DNA of 64,000 nt from Euryodendron excelsum (Eukaryota > Streptophyta > Magnoliopsida > Ericales > Pentaphylacaceae): contig CM065377.1 of assembly GCA_033060915.1 (NCBI GenBank), forward strand, positions 55,248,183-55,312,182. Direction: 5' to 3'. The position numbers and the translations under genes were made by a program. Below, piece after piece: positions 1 through 10,343 of the stretch (positions are counted from its first letter, which is position 1; the number at the start of each line of letters is the position of its first letter). Under the pieces are notes generated by a model that was not told the DNA's origin, searched no databases, and was given only the letters and a program-made list of their open reading frames with translations.

Positions 1-744
1 TTTAGGGACCAACGACTCTTTTTAGAGTCGAGGTCTTTTTTGTAATTATAAAAATATTTGGGTTTATATATAAAATTTTGAAAACTATTGGAAATATTTT
101 CAAGACTAGGTGTAATTTCATGAAATTTTGGAGAGCCAATGCAATTTCAAAAATTTTATCTAGTAAAGTGAGATTTACTAAAGTTATGAGGTGATAACAT
201 TATTCCAAAAATACTTGGGGTCTAAAATATAATTTTAAAAAGTTTTCTATACAAACCTTGCTCTCTTCTAATGATGTGTGGAAGAAAATGCAGCCATTAT
301 AGGCTCTATTTTGTACAAAGGTTAAAAAGCGTGCTTGAAAAACGAGCATTAAATTTTCTAAGCACATGGCTTCTGCACTTGCTATGATACTATTGTGTTT
401 AAATTTTTCTTATGAAAACATATGATTGCATGACTGCGTATGTAGCATTTTGCTAAATTTATTATACCATGTTTAAAATTTATTGAATTTTTTTAGTTAT
501 ATTTATTCATTGTAGAATAGCGTTATTTCTACTATTAATAAGTATATCTCTTCTGCTTATATGCTTGAGTTTTTAAATTTGGCATGATAAATTAGAACAA
601 GTTAAGTATGAGACTTTGCGTAGATTGATTAACTTGTTATTATTGTCTAAGTTTGAGATTGATGCCAATCATAAATGTGAGACATGGGTAGAATTGAAAT
701 TGAATAGAACTCGATATTGTTATGTGTATTTACTGAGTAGCAAA
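1..744. other. AT-rich stretch without a recognisable gene
   Basis: No coding similarity could be read in either strand. It lies upstream of integrase remnants and may be decayed gag or leader sequence of the copia element that follows, but no protease or gag motif is visible. The only structure noted is a short inverted repeat at 7-35. Confidence 0.5.
7..35. repeat. Imperfect inverted repeat (short hairpin)
   Basis: GACC..CGACTCT and AGAGTCG.GGTC face each other across a short T-rich loop, with one indel in the stem. It could be a relic of a DNA-transposon end, but the window edge prevents checking for a partner. Confidence 0.35.
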
Positions 745-1490
745 GATTAGAAATGTTTATACACTTAAAAATGAGGTTGAGAACTAACTTAGCAAGAAGA
801 GTAAGATGTTTTGAAGTGATAGAGTTGGTGAATATGAAGTACTATTTGCTTAGCTATGTTTTGTATATGGTATTATTTACCAAACAACCGCACCTTATTC
901 ACCACAATAAAATGAAATTGCTAAACGTAAGATTTGAACTATTAAGGAGATGATGAATGCTATATTGATAAGTTTTGGATTACTCCAGAATTTGCGGGGG
1001 GAAGCATTGCTTTCCACAAACTATGTTCTCAACAAGGTGCCTTACAAGAAACTTAGTAGAACACCTTATAAAATATGAAAAGGTCGAGAACCTTGTTATA
1101 AATTCTTAAAAATGTAGGGGTGTTTGGCTAAGGTGGCAATTCTTATTCCTAAAAGGATTAAAGTAGGACAAAAAATCGTTGATTGTATATTCATAAGCTA
1201 TTATGAAAATAATGGTGCATATCAATTCCTAATTCATAAGTCTGATATTTCTGATATACATGTTAACACCATTATAGAGTCTAGGAATGCATCATTCTTT
1301 GAAAATGAATTTTCTTGTAAACTTGCACATGAGTCTAATTCTTTTAAAAGAACTCATGATTCAACAACGAACCAAGACCAAGAGTATGTAGATAAAGGAG
1401 ATGAGGTTGAATCTAGACGTAGTAAAAGGGCAAGTACTTCAACATCCTTTGGTTCTAATTTTCTAATATTTTATGTTAGAAAATGAGTCT
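745..1490 (+). pseudogene. Copia integrase remnant
   Basis: Integrase joins retrotransposon cDNA to host DNA. The region around 765-835 still shows the block before the second catalytic Asp (VEN.LSKKSKM then SDRVGEYE, from RSDRGGEY) in a frame broken by stops. At 885-945 the APYSPQ.NE.AKRKN block (normally PHSPQQNGVAERKN) is readable, followed by the segment before the RT domain (GEALLSTNYVLNKVP). A 120-codon open stretch at 1124-1486 covers the integrase C-terminal region (KRIKVGQKIVDCIFISY, from the usual KxGxKxxxCxFIGY block). In-frame stops and several frame changes make it non-functional. Confidence 0.8.
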
Positions 1491-1559
1491 CAGAGTTTTA
1501 AAGAATTTATGTTCTTTTTGGAAGCCCTTTTAAATAAAAAGGCTATTAATAGTTAATTT

Positions 1560-2456
1560 GAATCCATGTTGCTAAATCATACTTGGAAACTAGTAGATAT
1601 TTCATATGGTAATAAACATTTAGGGTATAAGTGGATCTTCAAGAGAAAGATGAAAGCTAATGGATCAATTGACAAATATAAGGCTAGACTTGTACTCAAA
1701 GGCTACAGCAAACCAAATGAATGGATTACTTTGCTACATATTCATTAGTAACAAGAATAAATCTATTTGCATGTTAATTGCTTTTGCTATATTGCATAAT
1801 CTACAAATTCGTCAAATGGATGTCAGACGACATTCTTAAATGGTGATTTAAATAAGGAAATTTATATGGATCAACTAGAAGGGTTGATAGTCCCTGATCA
1901 AGAGAAAAAGGTATGAAAACTTGTTAAGTCTTTATATGGACTGAAGCACGCACCAAAATAATGGCATGAGAAATTTGACAGTGCTATGATGTCAAAAAGA
2001 TTCAGAACTAATGAATACGACAAAAGTATCTATGTAAGAGACACTTCAAACAGATATGTTATTGTTTGTCTCCAAGTGAATGATATGATTATAATCAGTA
2101 GTAATAATGATTTTAATAAAACAACTAAGAAATGTTGAATAGTAAGTTCGATATGAAAGATCTCGGTATTGCAGATGGTATACTTGGTATCAAAATTAGA
2201 AAAACATCTAATGGATATACTTTATCACAATCATATTATATTGAGAAAGTGCTAAATAAATTTAGCAAGTCTAATAGTAATCTAGCGAGAACACCTGCAA
2301 ATGTGAATCTTCATCTCACAAAGAATAATGATAACTACATATCTCAATTAGAATATTCTTGGATACTAGGCAGTCTAATGTATATCATGAATTGCACTCG
2401 TCCTGATATTAAATACTTACTTAGTAAATTGAGTAGGTATATGAGTAACCCAAGTT
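1560..2456 (+). pseudogene. Copia reverse transcriptase remnant
   Basis: RNA-dependent DNA polymerase domain of the copia Pol protein. GYKWIFKRKMKANGS..KYKARLVLKGY opens the domain at about 1626-1705. QMDV and NGDLNKEIYMDQ follow at about 1815-1875, and SLYGLKHAPK.WHEKF at about 1930-1975. The catalytic YVDD box at about 2070-2085 reads QVND, so the active site is lost. LNSKFDMKDLG..DGILGIKI (2133-2190) and LGSLMYIMNCTRPDI (2365-2410) are well preserved. Stops and frame changes separate the blocks. Confidence 0.88.
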
Positions 2457-2458
2457 AA

Positions 2459-2810
2459 GACTACTGGAATGTTATAATTAGGGTGCTCAAATATCTAAGA
2501 TTCACCTTGAAATATGGGTTGTATTATACAAGATATCTAGCTGTACTTGAAGGGTACAGTGATGCTAATTGGATATCTAATGCTAAAGACTTCAAATTCA
2601 CAAGTGGATATGTCTTTACCCTTGGAGATGAAGTTGTAAAGCAAGTCACGACATATACGCTGTAGACACAATACTGTAAAGCAATTGCTTATGGGTGGAA
2701 TTATATCAAGTCAATGAATAATATTACGCATCCTTTTACTAAAGGCCTAGCAAGAGATCAAGTAGATTTTTCATCGAGAGGAATGGGCTTAAAGCCTATG
2801 AATTAAAAGT
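2459..2810 (+). pseudogene. Copia RNase H and Pol C-terminus remnant
   Basis: RNase H removes the RNA strand during reverse transcription. [15 protein letters not shown] and [15 protein letters not shown] (the first catalytic Asp block) are readable from 2482, followed by TSGYVFTLG. Stops at 2456-2458 and 2663 interrupt the frame. The Pol end reads THPFTKGLARDQVDF then GMGLKPMN and stops near 2804, the usual ending for Tnt1-like copia elements. Confidence 0.85.
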
Positions 2811-3390
2811 CACCATAATGGTAACCTAAGCTAGCTGACTAGAAATCCCAAGATCTAGATTCAAAGGGACAACTGAATTGTGTATGACTCAATAAAATCA
2901 CTAAGGAACTTGTTCCACTACCTATTCCTATGATGAAATAGTGATAACCTATAGCATTTGTTAGGATAAGCTATGTTTTTAATGATTCTTATATCTTGAA
3001 AATTCAAATGGAGTATAGCAAGATACTCTTAATTAGAAATTACCTATATAAGTGTGAATGGTCTGCTTCTATAAAAATTATAAGGCTAAGTTCTCTAGAG
3101 CACTCATGAAAATACCAAGAGTTATTCAGGAACAAAATGAACACAATCGTGAGAACCAAATTGTAACTAGTTTGGAATTGTGTGAATACTATTGTCTTGG
3201 TTTATACAGACGGCTGAACAATTCAAAATATCATGTTCACTAGTTAATAAATAAATTCGATAGTATTTCACTAAGGAAGGTTCAAAGCTAAAGGTCACCT
3301 CTGCTGATATGGTAACTTTCCAATAGTACTTTCTTTCGCGTTAGCATTATCATTTGCATTTCATTAACCAATCTCATTCACATGGGGGAT
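2811..3390 (+). other. Copia 3' untranslated region and polypurine tract
   Basis: No coding features were seen. The stretch ends in CATGGGGGA at 3381-3389, a typical polypurine tract directly before the LTR start. Confidence 0.6.
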
Positions 3391-3625
3391 TGTTGAAAAA
3401 TTTTGTGTTTTCTTTAACTTTGAGCCATAAAGGTGTGAATGAGAAATTGATTTCAAAATGTCCAACATATCTTACAGTACTTGAAGAAATTCAGTATTGT
3501 AGAATATTTCTATATTTTTACAAGTGTAAAATACTAGCTTTCTTAGTGACTATATTTTTATAATTTTGTATTTTGCAAGTTTTATGATGTTTATCAATTT
3601 ACAGTAATACAGATTTTCTTACACA
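3391..3625 (+). repeat. 3' LTR of the left-edge copia element
   Basis: It starts TGTTGAAAAA immediately after the polypurine tract. No second copy lies in the window to define the end. The right boundary is a guess at TTACACA. Confidence 0.5.
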
Positions 3626-3743
3626 GTGGGGATACAAGCTCAACTGGGAGATGAGTAGTGAGTAGTGACCTCTCATACTCATCCAAAGTAAATCTTATTT
3701 TTTGGATTTGTTGCTTTGTATTTGCCTATATCAAAGTGTCTTA

Positions 3744-4011
3744 AGACTTGCTATGGATCTCCTTGAAGGTTAAAAATGGCTGCATTTGGATCATCCCTTT
3801 TTGAATCTCAATGAACCTCTGAGAGATCTTTGGTGGGCTTCTTAGGCCGGAAGCAGCAACAACAGCAGCTTCCGCACCATGAGGAAGATGAAGAAGCCTT
3901 GGGTTAGCTGGGCAAAGGAGGTCCATGGCGATAAAGTGCTTGTCTATTGAAAACACAACCAGTGCCCACATAAACTGGTCCTTGAATGCCATCCAATCCA
4001 TTCATGTTAAC
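3744..4011 (-). pseudogene. Cellulose synthase (CesA8-like) exon relic
   Basis: CesA proteins are plasma-membrane glycosyltransferases that polymerise UDP-glucose into cellulose. On the minus strand an acceptor (tttcag) at 4012-4013 precedes [18 protein letters not shown], then CVFNRQALY and a Ser- and Cys-rich stretch (SSSSSWCGSCCCCC). The end reads KKPTKDLSEV, then DSKRDDPNAAIFNL. This is the plant class-specific region after the catalytic core. The SSSS/CCCC stretch and DLSEV..DAKR..NAAIFNL resemble the CesA8/IRX1 class of secondary walls. It is dead: stops follow LPS and EVH, and a one-base frameshift lies before KEI. The upstream exons expected here are missing, but another CesA exon on the same strand lies at 25278-25628. 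Confidence 0.88.
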
Positions 4012-4013
4012 CT

Positions 4014-4550
4014 GAAACCAAGAATTAAGAATTCTCAAATGCCACATCTGCGAGGGATAAGATGATGCTATTGCCATTATAATTCAATGCATACTTTTTT
4101 AGTTTTTTGCAATATACTGTCACTATCAGTACATAGTCAATTTCTTATTTAATACAAATCACCTCATTCAGGAATTGGAGCACAAATGTTTTGGTGTGTT
4201 TGCCTTGGTTTAATCCCATACAAGTCCAAGTTCCAAATTTTGACTAAATTATCGCCAATGAACAATTTTGAAAATTTCATTTATTAGACTAAATTCCCAA
4301 GAGTTTTTAACATGATTACTAATCTGAATTTGATGGTTCCTTCTCCAAAAAAAAAAAAAAAAAGAAGATACTAATAATATTGAAATTTCAATTTCCATCC
4401 CCAAAATATCCAATAAATCTGGGCACTCGTCCTTCCTCTATCCTCTCCCACCACAACAGGTACAAACTCACCAGCACTTTTTATTATTATTTATTATTAT
4501 ATTGAATTTAGATTTTCCAAACAGTCACAGCAAGCTGTTAAATTTAATTA
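4014..4550. other. Non-coding stretch beside the CesA relic
   Basis: No gene was found. It may be remnant CesA intron. A run of 17 A lies at 4347-4363, and there is an AT-rich TTATTA microsatellite near 4483-4500. Confidence 0.5.
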
Positions 4551-4806
4551 CATATTGTTATTTGTTATTTTTTATTTTACAATCAATAGAAAATTATTAC
4601 ATCATGAGAAACTTATTAAATTAGACACTTATCTCTTCGAGAAAGTCCCACAATCACAATCTTTTACCAAACTCAGCAACAAGACAAACAAATCACAATA
4701 GAAATCACCACTAAGGGGAGTTGAATCCAATACCTCATCAACCAATGTATTAGAGTAGGTAACCGAATGCCACTAAACCATATGGGTATCGGCCCATGTT
4801 GTTATT
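4551..4806 (-). mobile_element. tRNA-derived SINE with target-site duplication
   Basis: Read on the minus strand, the element has a tRNA-like head with an A box (TGGTTTAGTGGC, complement of 4769-4780) and a B box (GGATTCAACTCC, complement of 4717-4728), about 40 bases apart. An unrelated body and an A-rich tail (AAAATAAAAAATAAC) follow. The flanks CATATTGTTATT (4551-4562) and CATGTTGTTATT (4795-4806) match at 11 of 12 positions and fit a target-site duplication. The body is about 232 bp. SINEs are transcribed by RNA polymerase III and moved by LINE proteins. The family was not identified. Confidence 0.75.
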
Positions 4807-5527
4807 TTGCCAATCACAAAATTATTACTGGTCAAAAAATTGTGGGAAAATGACCACTGAATGAATAGCTGTTTACCTTCGGTGCGGATCAAATCGTTGA
4901 TTCTAGTGTTTTTGGCATTCAAGCGGCAGGTAGGGCGCTTGATTGTGTAATTTTTGACCGCATAATTTTGACTCCAGAAATTTCAAATTCTGCATGAAGT
5001 TCCAAAATTTCAATTAGACTAATTTTTTGTACTTCGTAAAATTAAAGTATAACTATTTTGTAATTGGAAATATAGGGACCAAATTGTGACACGAGACAAA
5101 CTATAACGACTCTTAATTAGCTCTTTTTCCTTTTTGTTATTTTACTTTTAAATACTTAATAGATAGAATTCTCTATTAAATTCAAACCTTTTTAATCTCA
5201 TGGTTTTGATAGGAAAGTACTTTATAAATAAACTTTTCATTCCAAATAAAGTGATAATTGATGGATGAGGGATAATATTTAACAAGAATATGATAATCGA
5301 TATATAACTGCAGTACTATTTCAGATATTTCACAATAATGGAGGCAAGACATCCTAACTGAACCCGACCCATAGACAGTAATAAAAGGGTTGTAAATTGG
5401 TGATTAGGTCATTAATGACCCGACCCGTATCCACTCATTTAGGACCTTACTAAAATTTATTTAGGTCATAGACACTAGAGCCCCAAACCAAACCTCACAA
5501 AGAAGAGGTTGGTAGAATTCACGAGGC
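4807..5527. other. Non-coding AT-rich stretch
   Basis: No gene or clear repeat could be assigned. Short open frames here look random. Confidence 0.5.
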
Positions 5528-5782
5528 CTAGATTGTAAGACTCTGTTGATGCGGAATTTGACGCTCCAGAGCCTCGCCATCAGGCATATGTGCAACGTAG
5601 CATCGATGATGCTGCTGTTTAATGCTGGAGGGAGCGTTGCTGCCCCCAGAGCCAATAATCAGATTGATTAACCAGCCAGCAAACGCCCCGAGGATGAAAG
5701 CTCCTACAATGCCACTTACCAGTCCTGCCGTCATCACGAACAAAGGAGATGCCTCGACACCAAACAATTCATTTGACAAGGC
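5528..5782 (-). pseudogene. 3' fragment of an unrecognised membrane-protein gene
   Basis: An open frame of 84 codons ends at a TAG at 5528-5530 and is cut off at its 5' side by the LTR at 5783. Its composition is protein-like. A short polar start (ALSNELFGVEAS) leads into one long hydrophobic Gly/Ala-rich segment (about residues 13-43, FVMTAGLVSGIVGAF then ILGAFAGWLINLIIG). A basic, polar tail (SIKQQHHRCY) follows. One transmembrane helix or a hairpin is likely. I do not recognise the family. The frame happens to continue into the LTR, so the upstream residues of that open frame are not host sequence. It may be an exon captured or truncated by the copia insertion. Confidence 0.45.
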
Positions 5783-6000
5783 TGTTAGAATAATGCGGAA
5801 GAGAAAGAAAGAGATAAAGAATTGAAAAGAATAATTTCTGTATTGAATTGAATGAATAATCAAAGAGATGTACAACGTATAAATAGCACAATGAAGAGTG
5901 TTGAATAAGAAAATCTAAACTAATAAATTAAATCAGATCTCTACAATATCAAATCCCTATAATATATTATACACAGTATAATATATTATATACACTAACA
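5783..6000 (-). repeat. 3' LTR of copia element I
   Basis: The 218-bp LTR runs TGTTAGAATA...TACACTAACA, with perfect TGTTAG/CTAACA terminal inverted repeats. On the minus strand it is preceded by the polypurine tract TTTGAGGGGGA (6001-6011). AT-rich TATA-like sequence (AATATATTATA) lies in its first 60 bases on the minus strand. Confidence 0.85.
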
Positions 6001-6011
6001 TCCCCCTCAAA

Positions 6012-6660
6012 CTCAAAGCGGTTGATCAGAGATCAAGTTGAGTTTGCAAACCAAATCATGAAACTGTCTTAGAGGATGAGATTTGGTAAAGATATTAGCA
6101 TGTCACGAACGACATGCTGACGAATGAAGTGACAATCAATTTCGATATGCTTAGTGTGATCATAAAACACATCATTGTGAGTAATTATAATAGCACTGCA
6201 ATTGTCACAATGAAGAATAGTAGCACAAGAATGAGAGACATCCATATCTTAAAGTAACCACCAAAGCAAGAGAAATTATTGAGTAGTGTCAGCTAGTGCA
6301 CGATATTCGGTCTCCATGCTAGAGCGAGCAGTAAGGGTCTGATTCTTACTATGCTAGGAAATGAGAGAATCATCAAGAAAGAAGCAGAACGACCATCAAT
6401 GGGGTCACCAGCCCAGTTAGAATTAGAATAGGCATGAAACTGTAAAGAAGAGTGATGAGAGTAATGTAGACCATGAAATAGGGTTCCCTTGACAAGCAAA
6501 GAATACGAAGAACTGTAACATGGTAAGTGGAGCGAGGCGAGGACAAGAACTGTCTGACAAGGTGAACAGTATAGGCAATATCAAGACGAGTAACAGTGAA
6601 GTAGACAAGATTACCAACGAGTTGTTAGTAGAGAGTAGCATCAGATGGAGGCTCACCATC
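6012..6660 (-). pseudogene. Copia I RNase H and Pol C-terminus
   Basis: The minus strand carries KGTLFHGLHYSHHSSLQFHAYSNSNWAGDPIDGRS (about 6495-6390), the RNase H first-Asp block with D changed to N in SDSDWAGD-type context. ME-EYRALADTT and the histidine/aspartate blocks follow, down to about 6050. Stops and frameshifts occur throughout. The region ends at the polypurine tract. Confidence 0.8.
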
Positions 6661-7550
6661 TAAAAGAGTGAGACACACATTAGCTTCCAAAGGTGTGAAA
6701 GTAGTCTTACGATCAGTTAGACCAGCACGAGTAAGAAGATCTGAGGCATATTTGGCCTGAGTTAAAGAATAAACAATAGATGTAGAAGAGATCTCAATGG
6801 TAAGAAAGTAGCTGAGAGGACCAAGAGCTTTCATCTCAAACTATTTGCTAAGAAACTCTTTGAGCTAAGAGATGCCATGAACATCATCACCAGTGACGAT
6901 CATATCATCCACATAAAGAAGGAAGAGAATAATGCTGTGTGTAGACTTGCAAAAAAAGAGAGTGAAATCATAATTACTAGAAGAGAAGCCAAGTTCACTA
7001 ATGGTGGAACTGAATTTAGCATATCAAGCACGAGGAGCTTGTTTGATACCATAGAAAGCATATCAAATCTTGCAGACCTGATGGGTAAAATGAGAAGAAC
7101 TAGGAAGAGGCTGTATATAGACTTCCTCAGAGAGATCACCATTGAGGAATGCATTCTTGGTATCCATCTGATACAAGGGCCATTGGCGGATAACAACAAC
7201 GGTAATAAGACTCTGGACAGAGGTGAGATGGGCCACATGAGCAAAAGTCTTCTCATAGTCGATGCCATACTCCTGAGTGAATCCTTTGGCAACCAAACGG
7301 GCTTTGTAACGTTCCACAAAACTATCAGAATGAGTCTTGATCTTGTAAACTTAGTGACACCCAATCACAGATTTACCAGGAGGAAGATTAACCAAGTCCC
7401 AATTGTGAGTCTTGGGAAGAGTCTACAATTTAACATCTATAGCTTGCTGCCAAAAGGGTTAGAACTGACCTCGCGATAAGTGCAAGGCTCATGCTGAGCA
7501 AGAATAGTGAAGAAATAGTGATAATTACGAAAGTGAGTAAGAATCTCTTT
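6625..7550 (-). pseudogene. Copia I reverse transcriptase
   Basis: [19 protein letters not shown] sequence (here [18 protein letters not shown], from 7317) begins the domain. YQMDTKNAFLNGDLSEEVY lies near 7180-7115. The catalytic YVDDM box is intact at the complement of 6901-6915. MKALGPLSYFLTIEI follows at 6834-6790. At least two in-frame stops (after GIS and LSK, near 6865 and 6840) and frame changes inactivate it. Confidence 0.87.
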
Positions 7551-8658
7551 TACTTGAGTAAAACGTCGAAAATGAGGCTCATCAGAAGAAGAAGGTAGAA
7601 AAGGATTGGAACAGGAGAGCCAACAGGAGGAGTAGGATCAACAAACGGGGACTCCTCTAGATAGACTGTAACATAAGGCACAGTAGGTGTGATAGCAGTA
7701 GACACATCAACATCCTTAGGAAAGATCTCAATAGTAGGGTCAGTGAGGTAGGGAGGATTAGAAGGAGAGGATAAATAGAACAAAGATAAGGAGAAGAACA
7801 TTTTATGTTCCCAAAAGATAACATGGCAAGAAACATGAAGACGTTTGGACAAGGGATCCAAGCAGCGACAACCTTTATACTCAATCCCATAACCTAAGAA
7901 ACAGCAAACACGAGCTTAAGGCTCCAATTTGGTAAGCTCATGAGGCTAAAGTAAAACAAAACAAACACACCCAAAAACACAAAAGGAGTGATAATCAAGG
8001 TCAGTACCATACAGACGCTCATAGGAAGTGAGGTTACCAAGAAGAGCAGAAAGAACATGATCAATAGTGTAAGTAGCAGTAACAACAACTTTACCCCAAA
8101 ACCGTTCAGGACAAGATGTAGAGATAAGAAGAGCACAAGTAATATCAAGAAGATAACGATATTTTTGTTTAGCACGACCATTTTGTTGTGAAGTACCAGG
8201 ACAAAAAAGATAAGGAACAGTCACATGCTCACGAAAAAAGGCAATAAAGGACCTATCACAATACTCACTAGCATTGTTAGATCAAAAGACCTTGATATCA
8301 CGAAAAAAATCATAATAGGTTTGTTAAAGTTGAGATCAATTTTGCAAGAGATAAAGCCAAGTAGATCTAGAGAAATCATTAACAAATATAACAAACTACT
8401 GGGAGCCTCCCATAGTAGAAGTAGGAGAGGGTCCCCAAATATTAGAGTGAATTAAGTCAAAATAAGCTAAGGAGAAGGAATCACTTTTATTAAAGGATAA
8501 AGCCGGTTGTTTAGCAAGGTGACAAGACTGACAATCAAGGTGTTTATTAGGGATAGAACCTAACACACCTTTAGATAAAATAAAATGTAAAAGACCTAAA
8601 GAAACATGACTTAAACACGAATGCCAACGTCTACGAGAGGAGCTGGGAGCAGATGAAG
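7551..8658 (-). pseudogene. Copia I integrase (interrupted by LTR A)
   Basis: The minus strand from 8658 shows the HHCC zinc-binding GAG-pre-integrase block (RRWHSCLSHVSLG, then HLDCQSCHLAKQP, 8640-8515). The first Asp block (YFDLIHSNIWGPSP), FVIFVDDFSRSTWLY and a second-Asp block decayed to KVFDSNNASEY follow. YLFCPGTSQQNGRAKQKYR (8210-8155) and FWGKVVVTATYTI complete the core. The frame resumes at 21365 on the other side of the nested LTRs. Stops and one or more frameshifts are present. 7551-7900 is the poorly conserved linker to RT. Confidence 0.87.
8654..8658. repeat. Target-site duplication of LTR A (left)
   Basis: TGAAG directly before LTR A, repeated exactly at 21360-21364. Confidence 0.9.
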
Positions 8659-9043
8659 TGTAAGCACCCCATTTTTGCCCGCTCGACCATCTCCGGCCCG
8701 AACGAACTCACATTCAAATTTACGGACACATTCAAGCCCAAATTGGCCTTTCAAAATTTAGTCTATCCAATCAACCGCTTCTCGGGTCCATTGGGCCCGA
8801 TCGAAGCTGAATGACCAAAATGCCCCTAAGGCATCACCTAGTCCAATTCAATTTGGCACGATCTTCAAGAAGGTACCTAAGTCTTTAGAATGATAAGTCC
8901 ACCCCTTCCAAGATTGTCCTAGATAATTCGGCATGCTCAGAATGCCATGTAAACCAATTCCAGACCCATTCCGATGGTTCCTCGTTAAAATGACCATTTT
9001 ATCCCTAGGCCCCCCGATTGCCCTCGTCAACCACACCAACTTT

Positions 9044-9530
9044 GGGTACCAAACTGGTAAACCTTCAGGGCACTCCCACGAGTATCCTCGAGCTCCAAAT
9101 GCCCTTTTAGTCAATTCTAGACTCGTTTCGATGTTTCCTCCCAATCAAAATGACCATTTTGCACCTAGTGGGCCAGTCCTCCCTTCTAACGGTGTCGACC
9201 CTGGGTATCAAATCGGTAACCCCCTGGTACACTCTTAATAGTGTTCCCGACCTTCGAATCCCATGTCGGTCGACTCCGAACCAATTTCGGTGTTTCTCAA
9301 TTCAAATGACCGTTTTGCCCGTAGTGGGCTGGTCATCCTTTTCAACCACACTAGCTCTGGGTATCAAACCGGTAAACCCTCGGGGCACTCCCACGAATAT
9401 CCCCAATCTCTAAGTGCCATCCCAGTACATTTCAAGACCATTCTGTGAACCCGGTCAAAATAACCGTTTTGCCCTTAGCGGACTAGTAAACCTTTTCAAC
9501 CACTTTGGGTTTAGGTATTAAACTGAAAAA
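9044..9530 (+). repeat. 157-bp tandem repeats in U3 of LTR A
   Basis: The motif GGTA(T/C)CAAA(C/T)(C/T)GGTAA recurs at about 9044, 9203, 9359 and 9513, a spacing of 154-159 bases. The intervening TGACC(A/G)TTTTG and CCTAGNGGGC motifs recur in register. These are about three to four diverged units. The short open frames here translate the repeat and are not genes. Confidence 0.8.
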
Positions 9531-10300
9531 GCGCGAGTCACTCTTGAGTGCCTCCATCTCTTTTCCAGCTAGGCCCCATAGCTCGACAGCTTTCCAAATC
9601 AAACTTGAGCCACTCAAAGTAGTGTTAGGCCAAAAAATGGCTTGGAGCCACTAGTAGTGGCCCTCAGATCTTTGCCTTGTGGTTCAAGTCGAATCAAATC
9701 TTCAAAATCATTGTCATACCAAGGTAGAGCCACTCCTTTAAATTTTCGCCTATAACTACAGACCACCCCCAGTGTATTTTGAATCCAAAAAATTATAACA
9801 AAACTCTGCCATACCTAAGTCATAAGTTACAAGAGCGGGAGCGAGTGCGCAAGAGCGTCGTTTGTCAAAAGGATTAAATGTGAGAGCGTCTGCAAAACAT
9901 GTATATATATTTAAATAAATACATGCATTTGTACATTTACGTAATGTATTTAAGTAATTTTAATTTTTTATGCTTCATTTTCATGTATCTTTATAGTAAA
10001 TACAAAGAAAATGTAATTAAAAAAAAAACAAATGAGGGTTGCTCAACGAGGACGACCATAGTACAGAGGTCCAAAAACCTTTCTTGTTTCGAATCTTTGC
10101 ACCATATATTTTGACTTCTCAATGTTCTCAAATCTCGCGTATGCTGAATACATTAGTGGGCTGTTATATAATGTGGTTGTCCTCACTGTAAACTCATGAT
10201 GTGGTAGCTTACTACTGGTTAGGAATGAAATTAGTATGCAATCTGCAAATTTGATTGAGGCAATCTGTGATTTTGACTTGATTTAATCTTCAATTCATCG

Positions 10301-10343
10301 ATCCGTGTGCTGGTGCACGGTGCGACATGGTGCACACACGGAT
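10301..10343. repeat. Imperfect hairpin next to the LTR B insertion site
   Basis: ATCCGTGTGC and GCACACACGGAT form the arms around a GC-rich centre that repeats GGTGCAC. It ends one base before the left GTATG duplication. Confidence 0.55.

Larger units (their letters stand above)
745..3625 (+). mobile_element. Degenerate Ty1/copia retrotransposon, 3' part
   Basis: Integrase, reverse transcriptase and RNase H remnants follow one another on the + strand in copia order, then come an untranslated region, a polypurine tract (CATGGGGGA) and an LTR starting TGTTGAAAAA at 3391. The 5' LTR, gag and protease are not in the window. Many stops and frameshifts show an old copy. The 3' end of the LTR is uncertain; a TTACACA ending at 3625 is a guess. 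Confidence 0.8.

Noticed and set aside
3741..4001. 86-codon minus-strand open frame starting [10 protein letters not shown] as a new gene
   Set aside because: The CesA reading lies in a different frame of the same strand ([11 protein letters not shown]). The open frame is a shifted reading of the pseudo-exon.
6877..7479. 200-codon open frame on the + strand, the longest in the left half
   Set aside because: It is antisense to the copia I reverse transcriptase, whose conserved motifs ([14 protein letters not shown]) are read on the minus strand.
8933..9448. Open frames with repeated YQTGKPSGHSHEYP-like units
   Set aside because: They are translations of the 157-bp LTR repeats in two frames.
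9044..9530. Regularly spaced repeats that might suggest a CRISPR array
   Set aside because: The whole 157-base unit is repeated, not a short repeat between unique spacers, and the DNA is a plant nuclear genome.
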